60,874 nt of DNA from Gyrodactylus bullatarudis (taxonomy: Eukaryota > Platyhelminthes > Monogenea > Gyrodactylidea > Gyrodactylidae). Of the stretch, positions 36,101 through 43,843 are shown piece by piece. Made by a program: the position numbers and the translations under genes. The notes under the pieces were generated by a model. It was given only the letters and a program-made list of their open reading frames with translations, was not told where the DNA came from and made no database searches. How positions within the stretch are numbered: position 1 is the stretch's first letter; each line of letters begins with the position of its first letter. The stretch is from contig SSNU01000576.1 of NCBI GenBank assembly GCA_012064415.1, positions 61,371 through 122,244 on the forward strand. The letters are read 5' to 3'.

Positions 36101-39100
36101 AAAAAGTCTAATTGACTTTCAGATAAACTTGTTACATGTAACAAGATTAGCTAAATTGCCAGGGAGTCTTGAGCATATCAAGAGTAACAAGATTAACAAT
36201 AACATAAATAATAAATCATTGATATATCTGGAGAGAACAACCTAAATTCTATTAAATTATCATTATTTAATATATAAAGAAGAAACTGCCTCAAATCTAT
36301 AAGAGATAGAAAGGGAAGATTATTTTGTTCATCAATATATTTCTGTAGCCTGTAGCGAAATTAAGCTATTAAAAACAAAGGGGAATAAACTCACTTTTCT
36401 CTTTCTTCTTCCGATTTTTCAGTCCAATCTTGTCAAAAGGAAACTGAAATTTGGTAAGAATAAATCAATCTGTTATTTCAACTAAAATCTCGATTATCTC
36501 ATCAAGAACTCGAATATTTTTAGGCATTTTTGAGACTAAAAATATTTTCTAGAAAAATATCAGCATTTATCAAATTTCCATTCACTCCAAAGAGGGTGAG
36601 TGGTGATCAAAGAAGTTCATTATGATCAGAGATTAAATAAGAAAATCAACTATGTTGAATCTGATCTGGGGATTCGAATCGTTAACGTTTGGAAATTGAA
36701 TTTCAATTGATAATTTTCACTACTTGAAAATCGATGGAATTTCGATGATCAAGGATCTGTGGTGGATCTTTTGACGGATATAATCGGATTCCTTGTTTAA
36801 GTTCAACCCTTTACTTGTTGTAATCACTTAAAGTTTGAAAAAATGGGCGCCAGTGTTCTCAACATTCTTTTTTAAAAACTTATGTTTAATGTAAAATACA
36901 TATTTACGGTTGATACAAATTTTAAAAAATGTAAGACGAATTGAAAAACAAGTTTGCATTAGAGTTGTTCTGTTCTTCTTTCTAATTTGTGCTTAATAAT
37001 TGGACAGGGAAATCGTTTTGTAATTCTCATGTCCAACTCATTTGGCGAGAGAATATCCTCATTTATTCCTCATTTACTGACTATGGATGAATAGAGAAAA
37101 ACTTTCCGCATGAAATGATGACTCTCAGACTCTCCTAGACTATAATTAACTATAGACATGTTTATCAATACGAATCCAAATCTTGACTATAATGTTGTTC
37201 GCTTGCTACCTGACTATGTTGTCTTCTTCTGGCTTGTATTGGTCTATCTGTAGAGAAAGAAAGGAGAGAGAAAGGTGTAGTATTTCTTAAAGACTAATTA
37301 CACTGTGTGTCAAAAAAAAATTTCCAAAAAAGTAATAGGGTAAGATCCATTTGTTTTTGATCCAAAATTTCACGCTGATTCCAAATCTGGTCTCAGAATC
37401 TAAAAGTTGGGTTCAGTTTGGGAGATATTGAAGAAAATTGAAAATTGAGAATTTTAGGAAAATTGAGAGTAGTTTTTCGATTAAATTAATTTGAAAAAGC
37501 AATTAAACCTAATTATAATTAGGCTCATTATGGCAATTAATTCTGCGTCGATTGGTATATAGATCAATGTCGCACCTACTCAGAACTGGCGAAAATTTTA
37601 AATAAGAACTTCAAAGGGTAGAAAAAATCATCGAAAAAATCCACTAAAATTTACATTTAAAACAGACTTACGGCTTATAATAATTATTATAAGGGTTATA
37701 GTGATTGTTATGGTAATCAGAATTATTAGAGTAATAACTAGGGCAACCAAATGCCTTTTTTTACTTTTTTGTCCATAGATTAATACATGTGTATCAAACC
37801 TGAAAATGTTATTAAAAAATCTCCTGATAGCTTGGTTCACGAGTTGGGTATGCCCTTTTAGTCTTTTTGAATTTACTTCTTGAAAAGCCTTTTCTGCATT
37901 AAAATAAATAAGAATCCCTTGTCCAATCTCAGATACAATCAACAATTAATAAAAATGACATTATACGCTTAAATTTGCACTCAGGATACGACTTCAATGC
38001 AAAAATCGAAGACTGTTGACTTTAAAATCATCATAATATTCTACATTTAATGCTTCTAGTAATTAAAGTTTACAGCGAGGACTTAACAAAACTTTATTTT
38101 AACAGAAATCCAAGCTAAAATTAAATACTAAATAAGTCCGAAAATTCAATTGAAACTTCCCTGTACTCTCCAAAGCTAGAGAAAGTCATAAGCAAAATGG
38201 TCGAAACGAATATTTAAAAAATATAATCAATCAGATTTCAGAGATTCTAGATACATTTATACTTAATTCATTAGATGATCATCCATAACCAATGATAATT
38301 AAAAATCATTTGTTAAAGGTTCTAGGTTGGTTGAAAACGATTGTGATAAAAATTCTTTTTGAAAAATTGAACCAGTTCGTATACATACCATGCAAATTGC
38401 TATCTTCACCGGTAAAATGTATTCAGTTTAAGCGAAAATTTTTATCTGCCTTTTTTTCAAAATTTTGCCTGAAAAATGCCTTTTTTCATTCAACAAACTG
38501 CCTTTTTCTGGTTGCCCTAGTAATAACTATAATTCATCAATTGAAAGAAAATTAAAAAATTCTGATTACTATAACAATCACTGTAATTTTTATAATCCTT
38601 ATTCTTTAAGAAATACTACACCTTTCTCCTCCCTTTCTTTCTCTACAGACAGACCAATACAAGCCAGAAGAAGACAACATAGTCAGGTAGCAAGCGAACA
38701 ACATTAATATATAACGTACTATATAGTCAATCTATGCCAAACAGCTCCCTGAAGAGCTACTTGGTTCAAAATTATTGCCCAAGTCTTATTCATTTTGGGG
38801 GCTTGGAAAAGGGTATGTGATACTTGAGAAACTGTTCAAGTAAGAATAATTTGAGGGATAATTTCAAAAGGCAAACAATTTTTTAATTTCTATCAACAGA
38901 CAAGCAATAGATCTTACACAAAGCAAATAGTGTATACAGGTTTTTTTCAAAATCCAAACAAGATCTATTCGAATATTATCATAACACAAAGGTAGATTTT
39001 AATATTTCAACTAAACAAAACCCAAATATATATTAAAGTATAAAGTTTGATTTGATAGGCTGTTTTCTATTTCTAATTCCAGGTTTGAGCTTTAAAAGTT

Positions 39101-42100
39101 TACTTTTAGCACAATATTATTTTTAATTGTGTTTTTGATTCGAGAGCTGGTCAATTTTACGTTCATCAGAAATATTGAAACCTAGGTCTGAAGTAAAGGA
39201 GACAATTTCTCCAGGAAGTAGAAGCGATTCCAAGAGGGTTGTAGGTAGAGAATTTATATAGAGCTCCATAGCCTCAAGGAAACCTTGAAGAAGACAATAA
39301 AAACTACTCCAATTTTTGCCAGTGTTTTATGAGACAAGAAATGAATGGATCTGGTCTTTGCATTAGACAGCAAGAATCAGCTGAAAATTCTCTATGAACA
39401 GACTAATAGACAGACTAGTAGTCACATATCTTTTCAGCTCAGAGGGGGAGGGGTCGAGTGATAGGTTTCAAAGCTCAAACCTGGACTTGGGAATAGAAAA
39501 CAACCTATAAAATAAGAATAAGTTAGGGCAAGGAGAGTACAAGGCACAGTGACCAAATGCCAATAGATTTATCCTTGTGAATCTATGAGAGAAATGTAGA
39601 AAAACAGGGATTTCCTGTCGATTCTCTTCCCTCTGAGTCTATCTATAGAAGAAATTTTGATTGACGCAACCAAAAAATTACAACAATTAGCTAGTCATGT
39701 TTCTCTTGAAATTATGTTACAAATCTCACAATGGGCAATGTCTCTTCAAATATATATATGTTGTAACTAATTCGTACAGAGCAAATTTTCAAGTTTTTTC
39801 AAAATGATTTATAATGATCGAAAATATCTTTGATTTTAGAAAAAAATATGGAGTTCTTTATGAATAAAATTCTTTATTTGAATGAGTTTTGTAAAAAAAT
39901 ATTTGAAAATTATACAGATGAACCCACCTGAAAGTAGAACAAATTAAATGTAAATAAGAACATATCGAGTACAGAAACTCCAGAGTTTAATTGCATAAAA
40001 GATAGTAATGTTAATCTTTTCAGTACGAATTGACCCTGAAATTATTAAGCATTTGATTTGGATTTTTTGACCTCAAGAAAAGGTTCTAGAGATTTGAATT
40101 GGGGATTATCAGACGGAGCAAGATGAAGACTATTAGGGAAATGACCTATGAAATCAAAGTGCTCCTCCTGAAAAAAAGTTTTAATCTCTTTTTTGAAATG
40201 GGGTTTCGTGTTGTCCTGAAGAGGAATGAGCCTACAGAATCTCAGATATTTTTATCCAAGACGAAATGAAATCTGAATGCTCTAGAACGCTTAATTGAAT
40301 CTTTAAAAAAGGATCTATGTATTTGAAAGTTCTCTGACGGCCCAGTTCCCAAGCAATATGCCTATCTGACAATCTGCCGAAAACCTTTCTAATCAAAATA
40401 CTCAAAAATATTGATGCTTTTCAATTCTAGAAATATCTAATAAGTTCAAACAAATAGAATGATTAATTATCTTTCTATAATGGTACCAAATTTGTTAGAG
40501 TTCATATTAGTTTTGGAGGATAAAATGTTTGTTCAAGTTGGAGTCCCATTACTTATCGCACAACCTAATACTTAAGTACGAATTAGCAGTTCAGTACGAA
40601 TTAGCTAGAGTTTAAAATATGTTTAATGAGTTCAAGTGTAAGGAAGAACTCACTTTCCGGCGTTCTGATTTCCCTAAAGATGACTTAGAAAACTCAAGAC
40701 TAGCTGGCATATACTCCTTGGGTAATTTTGAAGGATCTGGACAAATGGAATCGTCATAGTTGTTATTCAAATAGACTTTATTCGATGGCGATCGTGATAA
40801 GCCAAGAGATCTGTTGGCGAAAAATCGATCAAAAACTGGTTTTTTCAATTTCCTATCCTCGTCTTCATTATTATTTATACCATTATTATTGACTGGGGTG
40901 ACTTGGAATATTCGATTGCTAATCTTTTTTGAGCTATTGCTAGACTTTAACGGGCGCACATCAATTGACAGGGGTAGATCCTTGAGGTTTCCAATTTCCT
41001 TGAGAATCATTTTACTCTCTTGATCATTGGCTGTTATTGTATGAGCATGGGAGATCTTGTACAATTCAGAATCTTTCCTAGTGGGACTAGTTGTTTTAGT
41101 GGGAATATTCGTCGATATTGTTCGTGTCCTCTTTGTGAGAATATTTTCAAATAGAAACTTTTTAACTCTCCGATTAACGGATACGCTGTTGTTCCGACTA
41201 CTTGCAGAACTACTCTCTCCAGTGCCTAGAAAATATATATGTATTATTTTTTATCAGCAATACAAGAGCAGGATAGGAATTTATTTTCTACATAAAAAAA
41301 CGAACATGCAATATAAAATTTCACTAAGTTAAGCAAATTAACAAAATATTTCATCAACAGTATAGGAGAGGATAACTATAAACATTTGTATTGTAGATTT
41401 ACATCAGAAGATGTATATTTTGAATGATACCTGACTAGTGTATTATGCGCATCAAGTTAGTGAAAGCTTTTCATAAGTTTACCCCCCCCCCTCATTTTTA
41501 TTGATTATGAATTAAGAGGGAGGAGAAAATTAAATTCAATGTCTAGTTAAAAATTGGAATTAATCAAGGGATTTTTTATAATACTAGATCAGTGGCCGAG
41601 AAATGGTTCTAAGGGCCCTTATAATTTAGCACCAGGATAGATATAACATTTTTTATTTGAATAGAATCAGAATCTATGATTGTAATAGTCATTAGAGAAA
41701 TGTTCAACTCCTTAATGAATTTGATGGGATGTATTTTAAGGGTTAACCTTTAAAGACCCAGAGAAAGATATTTCATAGCTGAGATTGGAAATTTTTATGG
41801 TTTCAGAATACGCATACGAATATGCAATTTTTTCAAAAACCAACCTTTAGTTTAGAACTTATTTTTTATTCAAAGAGATTGATTCAAGGTGATCACATTT
41901 TCGAATTCTACGGGTATAATTTCTTGATTAAATTTTCTTTTTTTTCCTCTTTGTCTTCTGAGAGTGGTTTTGCGAAATCCGTTCTTTATATTTTCTAAGA
42001 AATTTTTATATTTTTTCAAAAACGAGGCATTTTGTAACTTCTCAATAAAACTTTGTAACTTGATAAGTCATAGTTCATTCGAAAGAATATTAGGCCTTCT

Positions 42101-42936
42101 TTCAGAAAAGTTGTCAATAAATTACTGTTACTGTAGTTTCTTTAAAACAGAATTATGGCTTGAATAAGTTTTGAAAATTGAGCTATACTCTATTAGTCAT
42201 TGTCTAATGATGAAAAATGTTTTAATGCTCGTACAAAATGATAAAATTGATTTTTTTTTCAGTTAAAAAAAATTTATAACAAAATCTATAAGTTGATAAA
42301 AAGGTTAAATATCATATTAGCATATATATTTGATTTATATTGATTTATAATATTCTTAACAAGGTAGAAATATTAAAATTTATGGGATAGGGGGAGAGTT
42401 AATAAGCCCCAAAAATAGGAACATACCATGAGCTCTATTTGTTGAGCGTTGATGATAGCCTAGTTATTGGAACAATAATAATGATGACACGATTGATCAA
42501 ATTTAACAGAACGGAAATTAAATATCATAAACACTATGGCAGACTTTCACTCCAAGTAAATATTTATTAGCAATGCTCAAACTGTCAACTCATCATCGAT
42601 TATTAAATACGAGATGAGTGTAGAATTAACTCTGTAGATGGATAATTTAACTATAGTTTAATGGGTTTAATGAAATAATCGAGTGTGAATATTCCTTGAT
42701 TGATTTTAATTTTTAAAGACATTATCAAATAAACGAAGCACTTTAAACTCACCAGAATTGTCAACATTGCAGTGAGCTGAATAAAGGGCTGTACCATGAA
42801 TAAGATTTCGTCGATCATCAGCTGTTATACTCCAATAATTGTCGAGAATTCGCTTATTTTCAATGCTGAGAGTAGTAGGAGAAATTTGGAATGTTTTATT
42901 CTCTGATGCAGCTCCATTAGCTTGTGATGTTGTCAT
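9128..42936 (-). CDS. PRKAG: AMP-activated protein kinase gamma subunit, long N-terminal form
   Basis: The regulatory subunit of the AMPK heterotrimer, which binds AMP/ADP/ATP through paired CBS repeats. Exons: 42936-42753, 41225-40654, 36443-36395, 35068-35048, 33270-33131, 28892-28359, 22421-22284, 22123-21898, 18379-17919, 15290-15222, 11540-11403, 10387-10016, 9172-9128. Lengths sum to 2949 nt, in frame throughout, giving 982 residues. Residues 1-500 are Ser/Asn/basic-rich with a His-rich block. CBS1 starts after HTLCYDLIPNN. CBS4 ends with VHRLVVID and GIISMSDLL, the most conserved gamma signatures. A Ser/acidic tail follows. Every junction has GT-AG ends. Vertebrate gamma-1 is about 330 residues; long forms (gamma-2, fly SNF4A) carry similar extensions. 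Alternative starts in the long introns are likely but not shown here. Confidence 0.9.
9605..9957. repeat. Foldback element copy
   Basis: Two arms of about 150 bp face each other around 9780. Shared family words are 'aaaatgggattttgg', 'gatcaaaagttgatttt' and 'aagacaagaaa'. It lies in the last intron of AMPK gamma, against the end of exon 12's read-through form. Confidence 0.7.
10016..15290 (-). CDS. PRKAG: AMPK gamma exons 10-12, CBS3-CBS4 and Ser-rich tail
   Basis: Exons 15290-15222 (ILALNGSYKNPELKISEGIH), 11540-11403 (CLPSDTVQDVLDKLIKTG) and 10387-10016. The last holds VHRLVVID and GIISMSDLL, keeping the His-Arg and Ser-x-Ser-Asp nucleotide contacts of CBS4 (H298, R299, S314, S316, D317). 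It is followed by a Ser/Asp/Glu-rich tail. If the final donor (GTAAAT) is not used, the frame runs on 24 codons to TAA at 9949-9947, giving a different C-terminus. Confidence 0.85.
10530..11300 (+). repeat. Long dispersed repeat, copy 1
   Basis: Matches the reverse complement of about 24575-25640 over most of its length, for example ggcatacttatgagtaaat, tctattgaagctttcagc, tccccagatcgatttttct and ggtttcggcatatgc, with indels. No ORF was recognised. Part of its end recurs near 26150. Confidence 0.6.
11845..12350. repeat. Foldback element copy
   Basis: Starts with the family tip (aagttggttgatattaag, then ggaatctatgatttttat). It carries the central 'gaactttgaaccgag' and 'gatcacaattagacaagaa' words and turns back on itself around 12150-12250. 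Confidence 0.6.
12805..12994. mobile_element. MITE with about 40-bp inverted ends
   Basis: The left end (aaaaataagaagatgatg then acaatcctctcacaaataag) and the right end (cttgtttgtgagacgattgg then catcatcttcttatttttt) are near-perfect inverses. Inside is a second, weaker inverted pair (gctcatcagtg and ctgatgag). No target duplication could be fixed. Confidence 0.65.
13240..13345. repeat. Foldback family tip
   Basis: One arm end only: gatgaaaaaatcgagatttt, then aaaatcatagattcccatct and 'catatcaaccaactttag', the inverse of the family's start. Confidence 0.5.
15300..17565. other. AMPK gamma intron 9, mostly unassigned
   Basis: Open frames at 16152-16379 (both strands) and 16564-16755 lack splice context and homology, so I do not call them. 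Short CT-rich runs lie at 16766-16800. No element with clear ends was seen before 17566. Confidence 0.35.
17566..17811. mobile_element. MITE with about 75-bp inverted ends
   Basis: Left end 'atgaaattcataggcatac', then 'ttcacagttatacatgga' and 'tagttatttttactttt'. The right end is the inverse (atggaattcatagacatac, then ttcacagttatag...). Divergence is about 15-20% by eye. Confidence 0.6.
17919..18379 (-). CDS. PRKAG: AMPK gamma exon 9, CBS2 and CBS3
   Basis: 153 codons. CBS2: FRMRIHYIPIIDSPVTSTGN and LFVLNHHCLLSFL. CBS3: HQISAIPVVNN and FAKFDVVV, keeping the Ser and Asp of human S226 and D245. In CBS2 the Arg after His (HR, R152) is Tyr, and the KR pair (K170, R171) is HC, so nucleotide contacts differ from vertebrates. 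Confidence 0.9.
18940..19470. repeat. Foldback element copy
   Basis: The left arm from 18945 (gaactttgagttgaaaattt, gagtgatcaaaagttgattt) is mirrored at 19190-19290 (actcaacttttgatcactct, aaaatgggattttggcgc). The right side runs on to the family tip at 19460; the left tip is missing. Confidence 0.65.
20339..20706. mobile_element. Short copy of the gttgttcgcttgctacc family
   Basis: The left end has ttgttcgcttgctaccta, then gtgtcttctggcttgtattg. The right end has aatacaagccagaagataac and agtcaggtagg, followed by the family tail (caatctatgccggacagctt...ttcaaaattataa). Flanks tggttttgata and tggtttcatta may be a decayed 11-bp duplication. Confidence 0.65.
21898..22421 (-). CDS. PRKAG: AMPK gamma exons 7-8, CBS1
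   Basis: Exon 22421-22284 carries HTLCYDLIPNNAQLITID, matching SHKCYDLIPTSAKL of vertebrate gamma. Exon 22123-21898 carries NGIRCAPVWDS and LTVSDFVQML, keeping the Arg (R70 in human gamma-1) and the Asp (D90) of CBS1. It ends in phase 1 at a GTGAGA donor. An insert of about 20 residues (DNSYIEGDGCKGEKLDIDEL) replaces the short CBS1-CBS2 linker. Confidence 0.9.
22640..22930 (+). other. PLE-terminal-like repeat with hammerhead-like motif
   Basis: This stretch is less AT-rich than its surroundings. Its end (ggtgtaaagtctgaagagag then ccggcaaaaataaaagct) parallels 52796-52840 in the PLE. It lies 220 bp upstream of AMPK gamma exon 7, so an internal promoter is an alternative. A tataaaa box at about 22733 reads on the plus strand, which argues against that. 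Confidence 0.35.
23464..24475. mobile_element. Foldback transposon with about 300-bp arms
   Basis: The left arm (tgaggtatttgcaaaattag at 23466 and onward) is the near-exact inverse of the right arm ending at 24473. The arms continue inward to cataatttctcttcggatcc / ggatccgaagagaaattat. The flanks carry TTTTTAA on both sides, a candidate 7-bp duplication. The centre (23950-24180) is unique and not coding as far as I can see. The left arm is split by another element. Confidence 0.75.
23706..23890. mobile_element. 185-bp MITE nested in the foldback element, 11-bp direct repeats
   Basis: Flanked exactly by GTATATTTATA (23695-23705 and 23891-23901). The intact right arm of the host element has this sequence only once, so the empty site is known. 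Its inverted ends are ttgttcgcttgctacctgac and gtcaggtagcaagcaaacaa, followed by the family tail. Other copies lie at 20339, 37185 and, in part, 58806. Confidence 0.8.
24575..25640 (-). repeat. Long dispersed repeat, copy 2 (inverted relative to copy 1)
   Basis: The reverse complement follows 10530-11300 word for word in many places but is longer, with AT-rich insertions around 24900-25100. The ORFs at 24584 and 25012 inside it have no support. Confidence 0.6.
25641..27970. other. AMPK gamma intron 6 remainder
   Basis: 25780-26060 holds repeated 'gatctga' words and a local hairpin (gatctgagagagatcttact with its inverse). 26790-26960 is a foldback-family scrap. Otherwise no feature was recognised. 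Confidence 0.35.
27970..28045 (+). mobile_element. PLE 3'-region scrap
   Basis: The run 'tggcctatatgagctttttc' and the following tcttcactattgctatttat parallel 53948-54020 of the PLE at roughly 85-90% by eye. It is followed by a foldback scrap to about 28240. Confidence 0.5.
28359..28892 (-). CDS. PRKAG: AMPK gamma exon 6, histidine-rich
   Basis: 178 codons from acceptor (attcgacag) to GTGAGT donor, phase 0 at both ends. Ser/Asn-rich start, then a block with dozens of His alternating with Arg, Tyr, Asn and Gln, ending YTHIMENERYLLLKSAKPFR. It begins with ATG directly after the acceptor, so it could also serve as the start of a shorter isoform. Directly followed by the CBS-region exons. Confidence 0.75.
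29603..30866 (-). pseudogene. piggyBac-like transposase pseudogene
   Basis: From MGPAKSHGALAP (ATG at about 30842) an acidic N-terminus runs into PITLEELQKWIGISLYFG. After a frameshift near 30290 come FIRFDNKLNRN, IDEQLISFRGRCPFKFYMPS and KYGIKIWAACDAKN. Then there is a jump to KPVLLLSTLHS, KPEMIKYYNSTKGVDTLDFL and NMLDIAAYNLR. These are family landmarks. About 100 residues between the 'GIKIW' and 'LLSTLHS' blocks, which carry a catalytic Asp (TTDNFFTS region), are missing. The C-terminal Cys-rich finger is gone too. It cannot be active. Confidence 0.85.
29603..31111 (-). mobile_element. piggyBac element, one end intact, flanked by TTAA
   Basis: The right end reads CCCTTGCACTGGAAATGGGG inward from 31111 and is bordered by TTAA (31112-31115), as expected for piggyBac. 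At the left, TTAA (29599-29602) adjoins transposase coding sequence directly, so the 3' terminus of the element is lost. Confidence 0.8.
31525..31830. repeat. Foldback family, single arm
   Basis: Tip (atgaagatgggaatttatgc) through 'ggatccactttcaggatctg' to 'gagtgatcaaaagttgattt' in one direction only. The mirrored arm is absent. Confidence 0.55.
32798..33011. mobile_element. 214-bp MITE with about 31-bp inverted ends
   Basis: Left ACTCCCTAGTTAACCAAGGA and then ATCTGAAAATTG; the right end is the inverse with two mismatches. No clear target duplication. It lies 120 bp from AMPK gamma exon 5. Confidence 0.7.
33538..34156. mobile_element. Mutator-like (MULE) element with perfect 9-bp target duplication
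   Basis: 619 bp. It begins GGGTTAATTCCAAAATTAGC and ends in the inverse. AATATTGTA flanks both ends (33529-33537, 34157-34165), and 9 bp is the MULE signature. The ends repeat a module (ccaaaattagcggat) two to three times. Inside, the minus strand at about 33692-33775 encodes NWQRALKRGRPRKNRIK then a stop, an AT-hook-like basic tail. This may be the last exon of a lost transposase. Confidence 0.8.
34170..34600. repeat. Foldback family copy, diverged
   Basis: The two ends are tips of the family (gatttttacaaaaatctcag… and …gatgaaaaaatgagattttt). Interior words are degraded. The ORF at 34355-34585 is part of it and not a gene. Confidence 0.45.
35048..35068 (-). CDS. PRKAG: 21-nt microexon of AMPK gamma
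   Basis: Acceptor ctttttag, 21 bases, donor GTAAGTAT. It adds NSPEEVV between KKKEK and SPPAISF and keeps phase 1 on both sides, so it can be included or skipped without a frameshift. Confidence 0.55.
35131..35811. repeat. Foldback element with about 270-bp near-perfect arms
   Basis: 35131-35410 mirrors 35545-35811. Shared words are tattcgagatcaacatcaga, atgagttgtggaaattt and cggaaagtcagg. The tips (gttgacatgaagatgagaat) relate it to the common family but the arm interior differs, so it is a subfamily. High arm identity suggests a recent origin or gene conversion. Confidence 0.75.
37185..38775. mobile_element. Longest copy of the gttgttcgcttgctacc family
   Basis: Inverted ends of about 110 bp (37185-37300 and 38595-38710), including gttcgcttgctacctgac and ggcttgtattggtctatc, plus the family tail to ttcaaaattat at 38775. 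Without the hAET-type insertion at 37739 it would be about 800 bp. No transposase is recognised, so the superfamily is not known. Confidence 0.7.
37739..38519. mobile_element. Non-autonomous hAT element nested in the previous one, perfect 8-bp target duplication
   Basis: Ends TAGGGCAACCA and its inverse, flanked by GTAATAAC (37731-37738 and 38520-38527). Open frames inside (37628-37945 minus, 38292-38555 plus) cross its borders or lack homology, so I do not call genes. Confidence 0.8.
39055..39508. mobile_element. MITE with about 40-bp inverted ends
   Basis: Left ATAGGCTGTTTTCTATTTCT… then CCAGGTTTGAGC. The right end is the inverse (gctcaaacctgg…gaatagaaaacaacctat). A TA duplication is possible, which would suit Tc1/mariner-type mobilisation. 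Confidence 0.65.
40654..41225 (-). CDS. PRKAG: AMPK gamma exon 2 (low-complexity N-terminal region)
   Basis: 190 codons between a clear acceptor (ttttctag) and a GTGAGT donor. Rich in Ser, Asn, Lys and Arg, with basic-Ser motifs such as SLGLSRSPSNK and KSSLGKSERRK that could be kinase targets (inference). No folded domain is visible. The opposite-strand ORF at 40814-41023 is a shadow. Confidence 0.75.
42428..42460 (-). CDS. PRKAG: Possible 33-nt cassette exon of AMPK gamma
   Basis: On the minus strand an AG is followed by 33 open bases (reading YHQRSTNRAHG across the junctions) and then a GTATGT donor. The length is a multiple of three and the phase fits between exons 1 and 2. The polypyrimidine tract is weak, so it may be chance or an optional exon. 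Confidence 0.35.
42753..42936 (-). CDS. PRKAG: AMPK gamma exon 1 with start codon
   Basis: Starts at ATG 42936 (MTTSQANGAASENKTFQISP) and ends at a GTGAGT donor in phase 1 after HCNVDNS. The phase fits exon 2 directly. It also fits through a possible 33-nt exon at 42460-42428. Confidence 0.65.
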
Positions 42937-43843
42937 AGGAAAGATGTTTGTTTATAATATTATAATATAATAGTTCCGGACTTTTTCTTAAATTAAGACT
43001 AACAATTATATTATTCCAATAGCTTTGCGACTAGACAAGATAAACAAAGAATTATTGAACTGTTGAGCTTGGTCAATACATACGATTCACTATAAATTTA
43101 ATGATGATTAATTCCCACTCACGATTACAAGAGAACGTAATAGAAAGATAGATTTATCGAAATAAATGATATTCTATTGGGCGTGATACTATCAACCATA
43201 TAAGAAAACATGATTTCAGCCAATAAGAGAGAAGCTTCATTCTCATTGGTTACAATTTATCTTTCTTTAATACATTACATTATTCATTCATAATTATTCA
43301 TAATTGATTTTAATCAATTGTAGGAATATCCCACATAATCTTATCAGTGAATTATGAAACTTTTCTTTATCAATGGATAATCTTATCAATGATAAGTTAT
43401 CAGTTTCATAACAGATTAATTTATTATAATAAATTAACTAATTGAACATTTTTTAAATCTCTCCATTCACCTCCAAATGATAGAATTTATTTTTGTTATT
43501 TGAGAATAATTTCTTTCAACAAACCAATCATCATTTATCTTAGGAAAGACTATACGTAAGTATGTGTAATAAGCTTAGCCAACATATGAATGTTTAAATT
43601 CATTCTTTAAGATTAGATTAGTCACAATTCACATACGCAAGTACTTGAGTGCACACCCTCCTAAACAAATATTTATAGTATCATAGTATTGTATTGTATT
43701 ATACAGTAAACTATGAATGAAATGTGTGTGATGAAAGGAAGAGTAAACATTTTTGGAACGTCATTTACATCATTCAAAAGATTGATTTATTAAAAAGGTT
43801 AATACTTTCAAGTAACAATATCAAGATATTCTAATTTAGTATA
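42937..43843. promoter_or_regulatory. Intergenic region upstream of AMPK gamma; CCAAT-type boxes
   Basis: This 907-bp spacer separates the stop of the unnamed gene from the AMPK gamma start. It holds CCAAT at 43220-43224, and its inverse ATTGG at 43245-43249 and 43176-43180. No TATA box or exon is evident. A promoter role is inferred from position. Confidence 0.3.
43786..43791 (-). terminator. Poly(A) signal of the unnamed multi-exon gene
   Basis: AATAAA on the minus strand, 53 nt past the TAA at 43844. Confidence 0.45.

Noticed and set aside
36395..36443. Treating the exons at 33-43 kb as a separate gene from the CBS exons
   Set aside because: All phases link them to the CBS exons without a stop or start between, and long low-complexity N-termini are normal for gamma subunits. 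An internal start remains possible.
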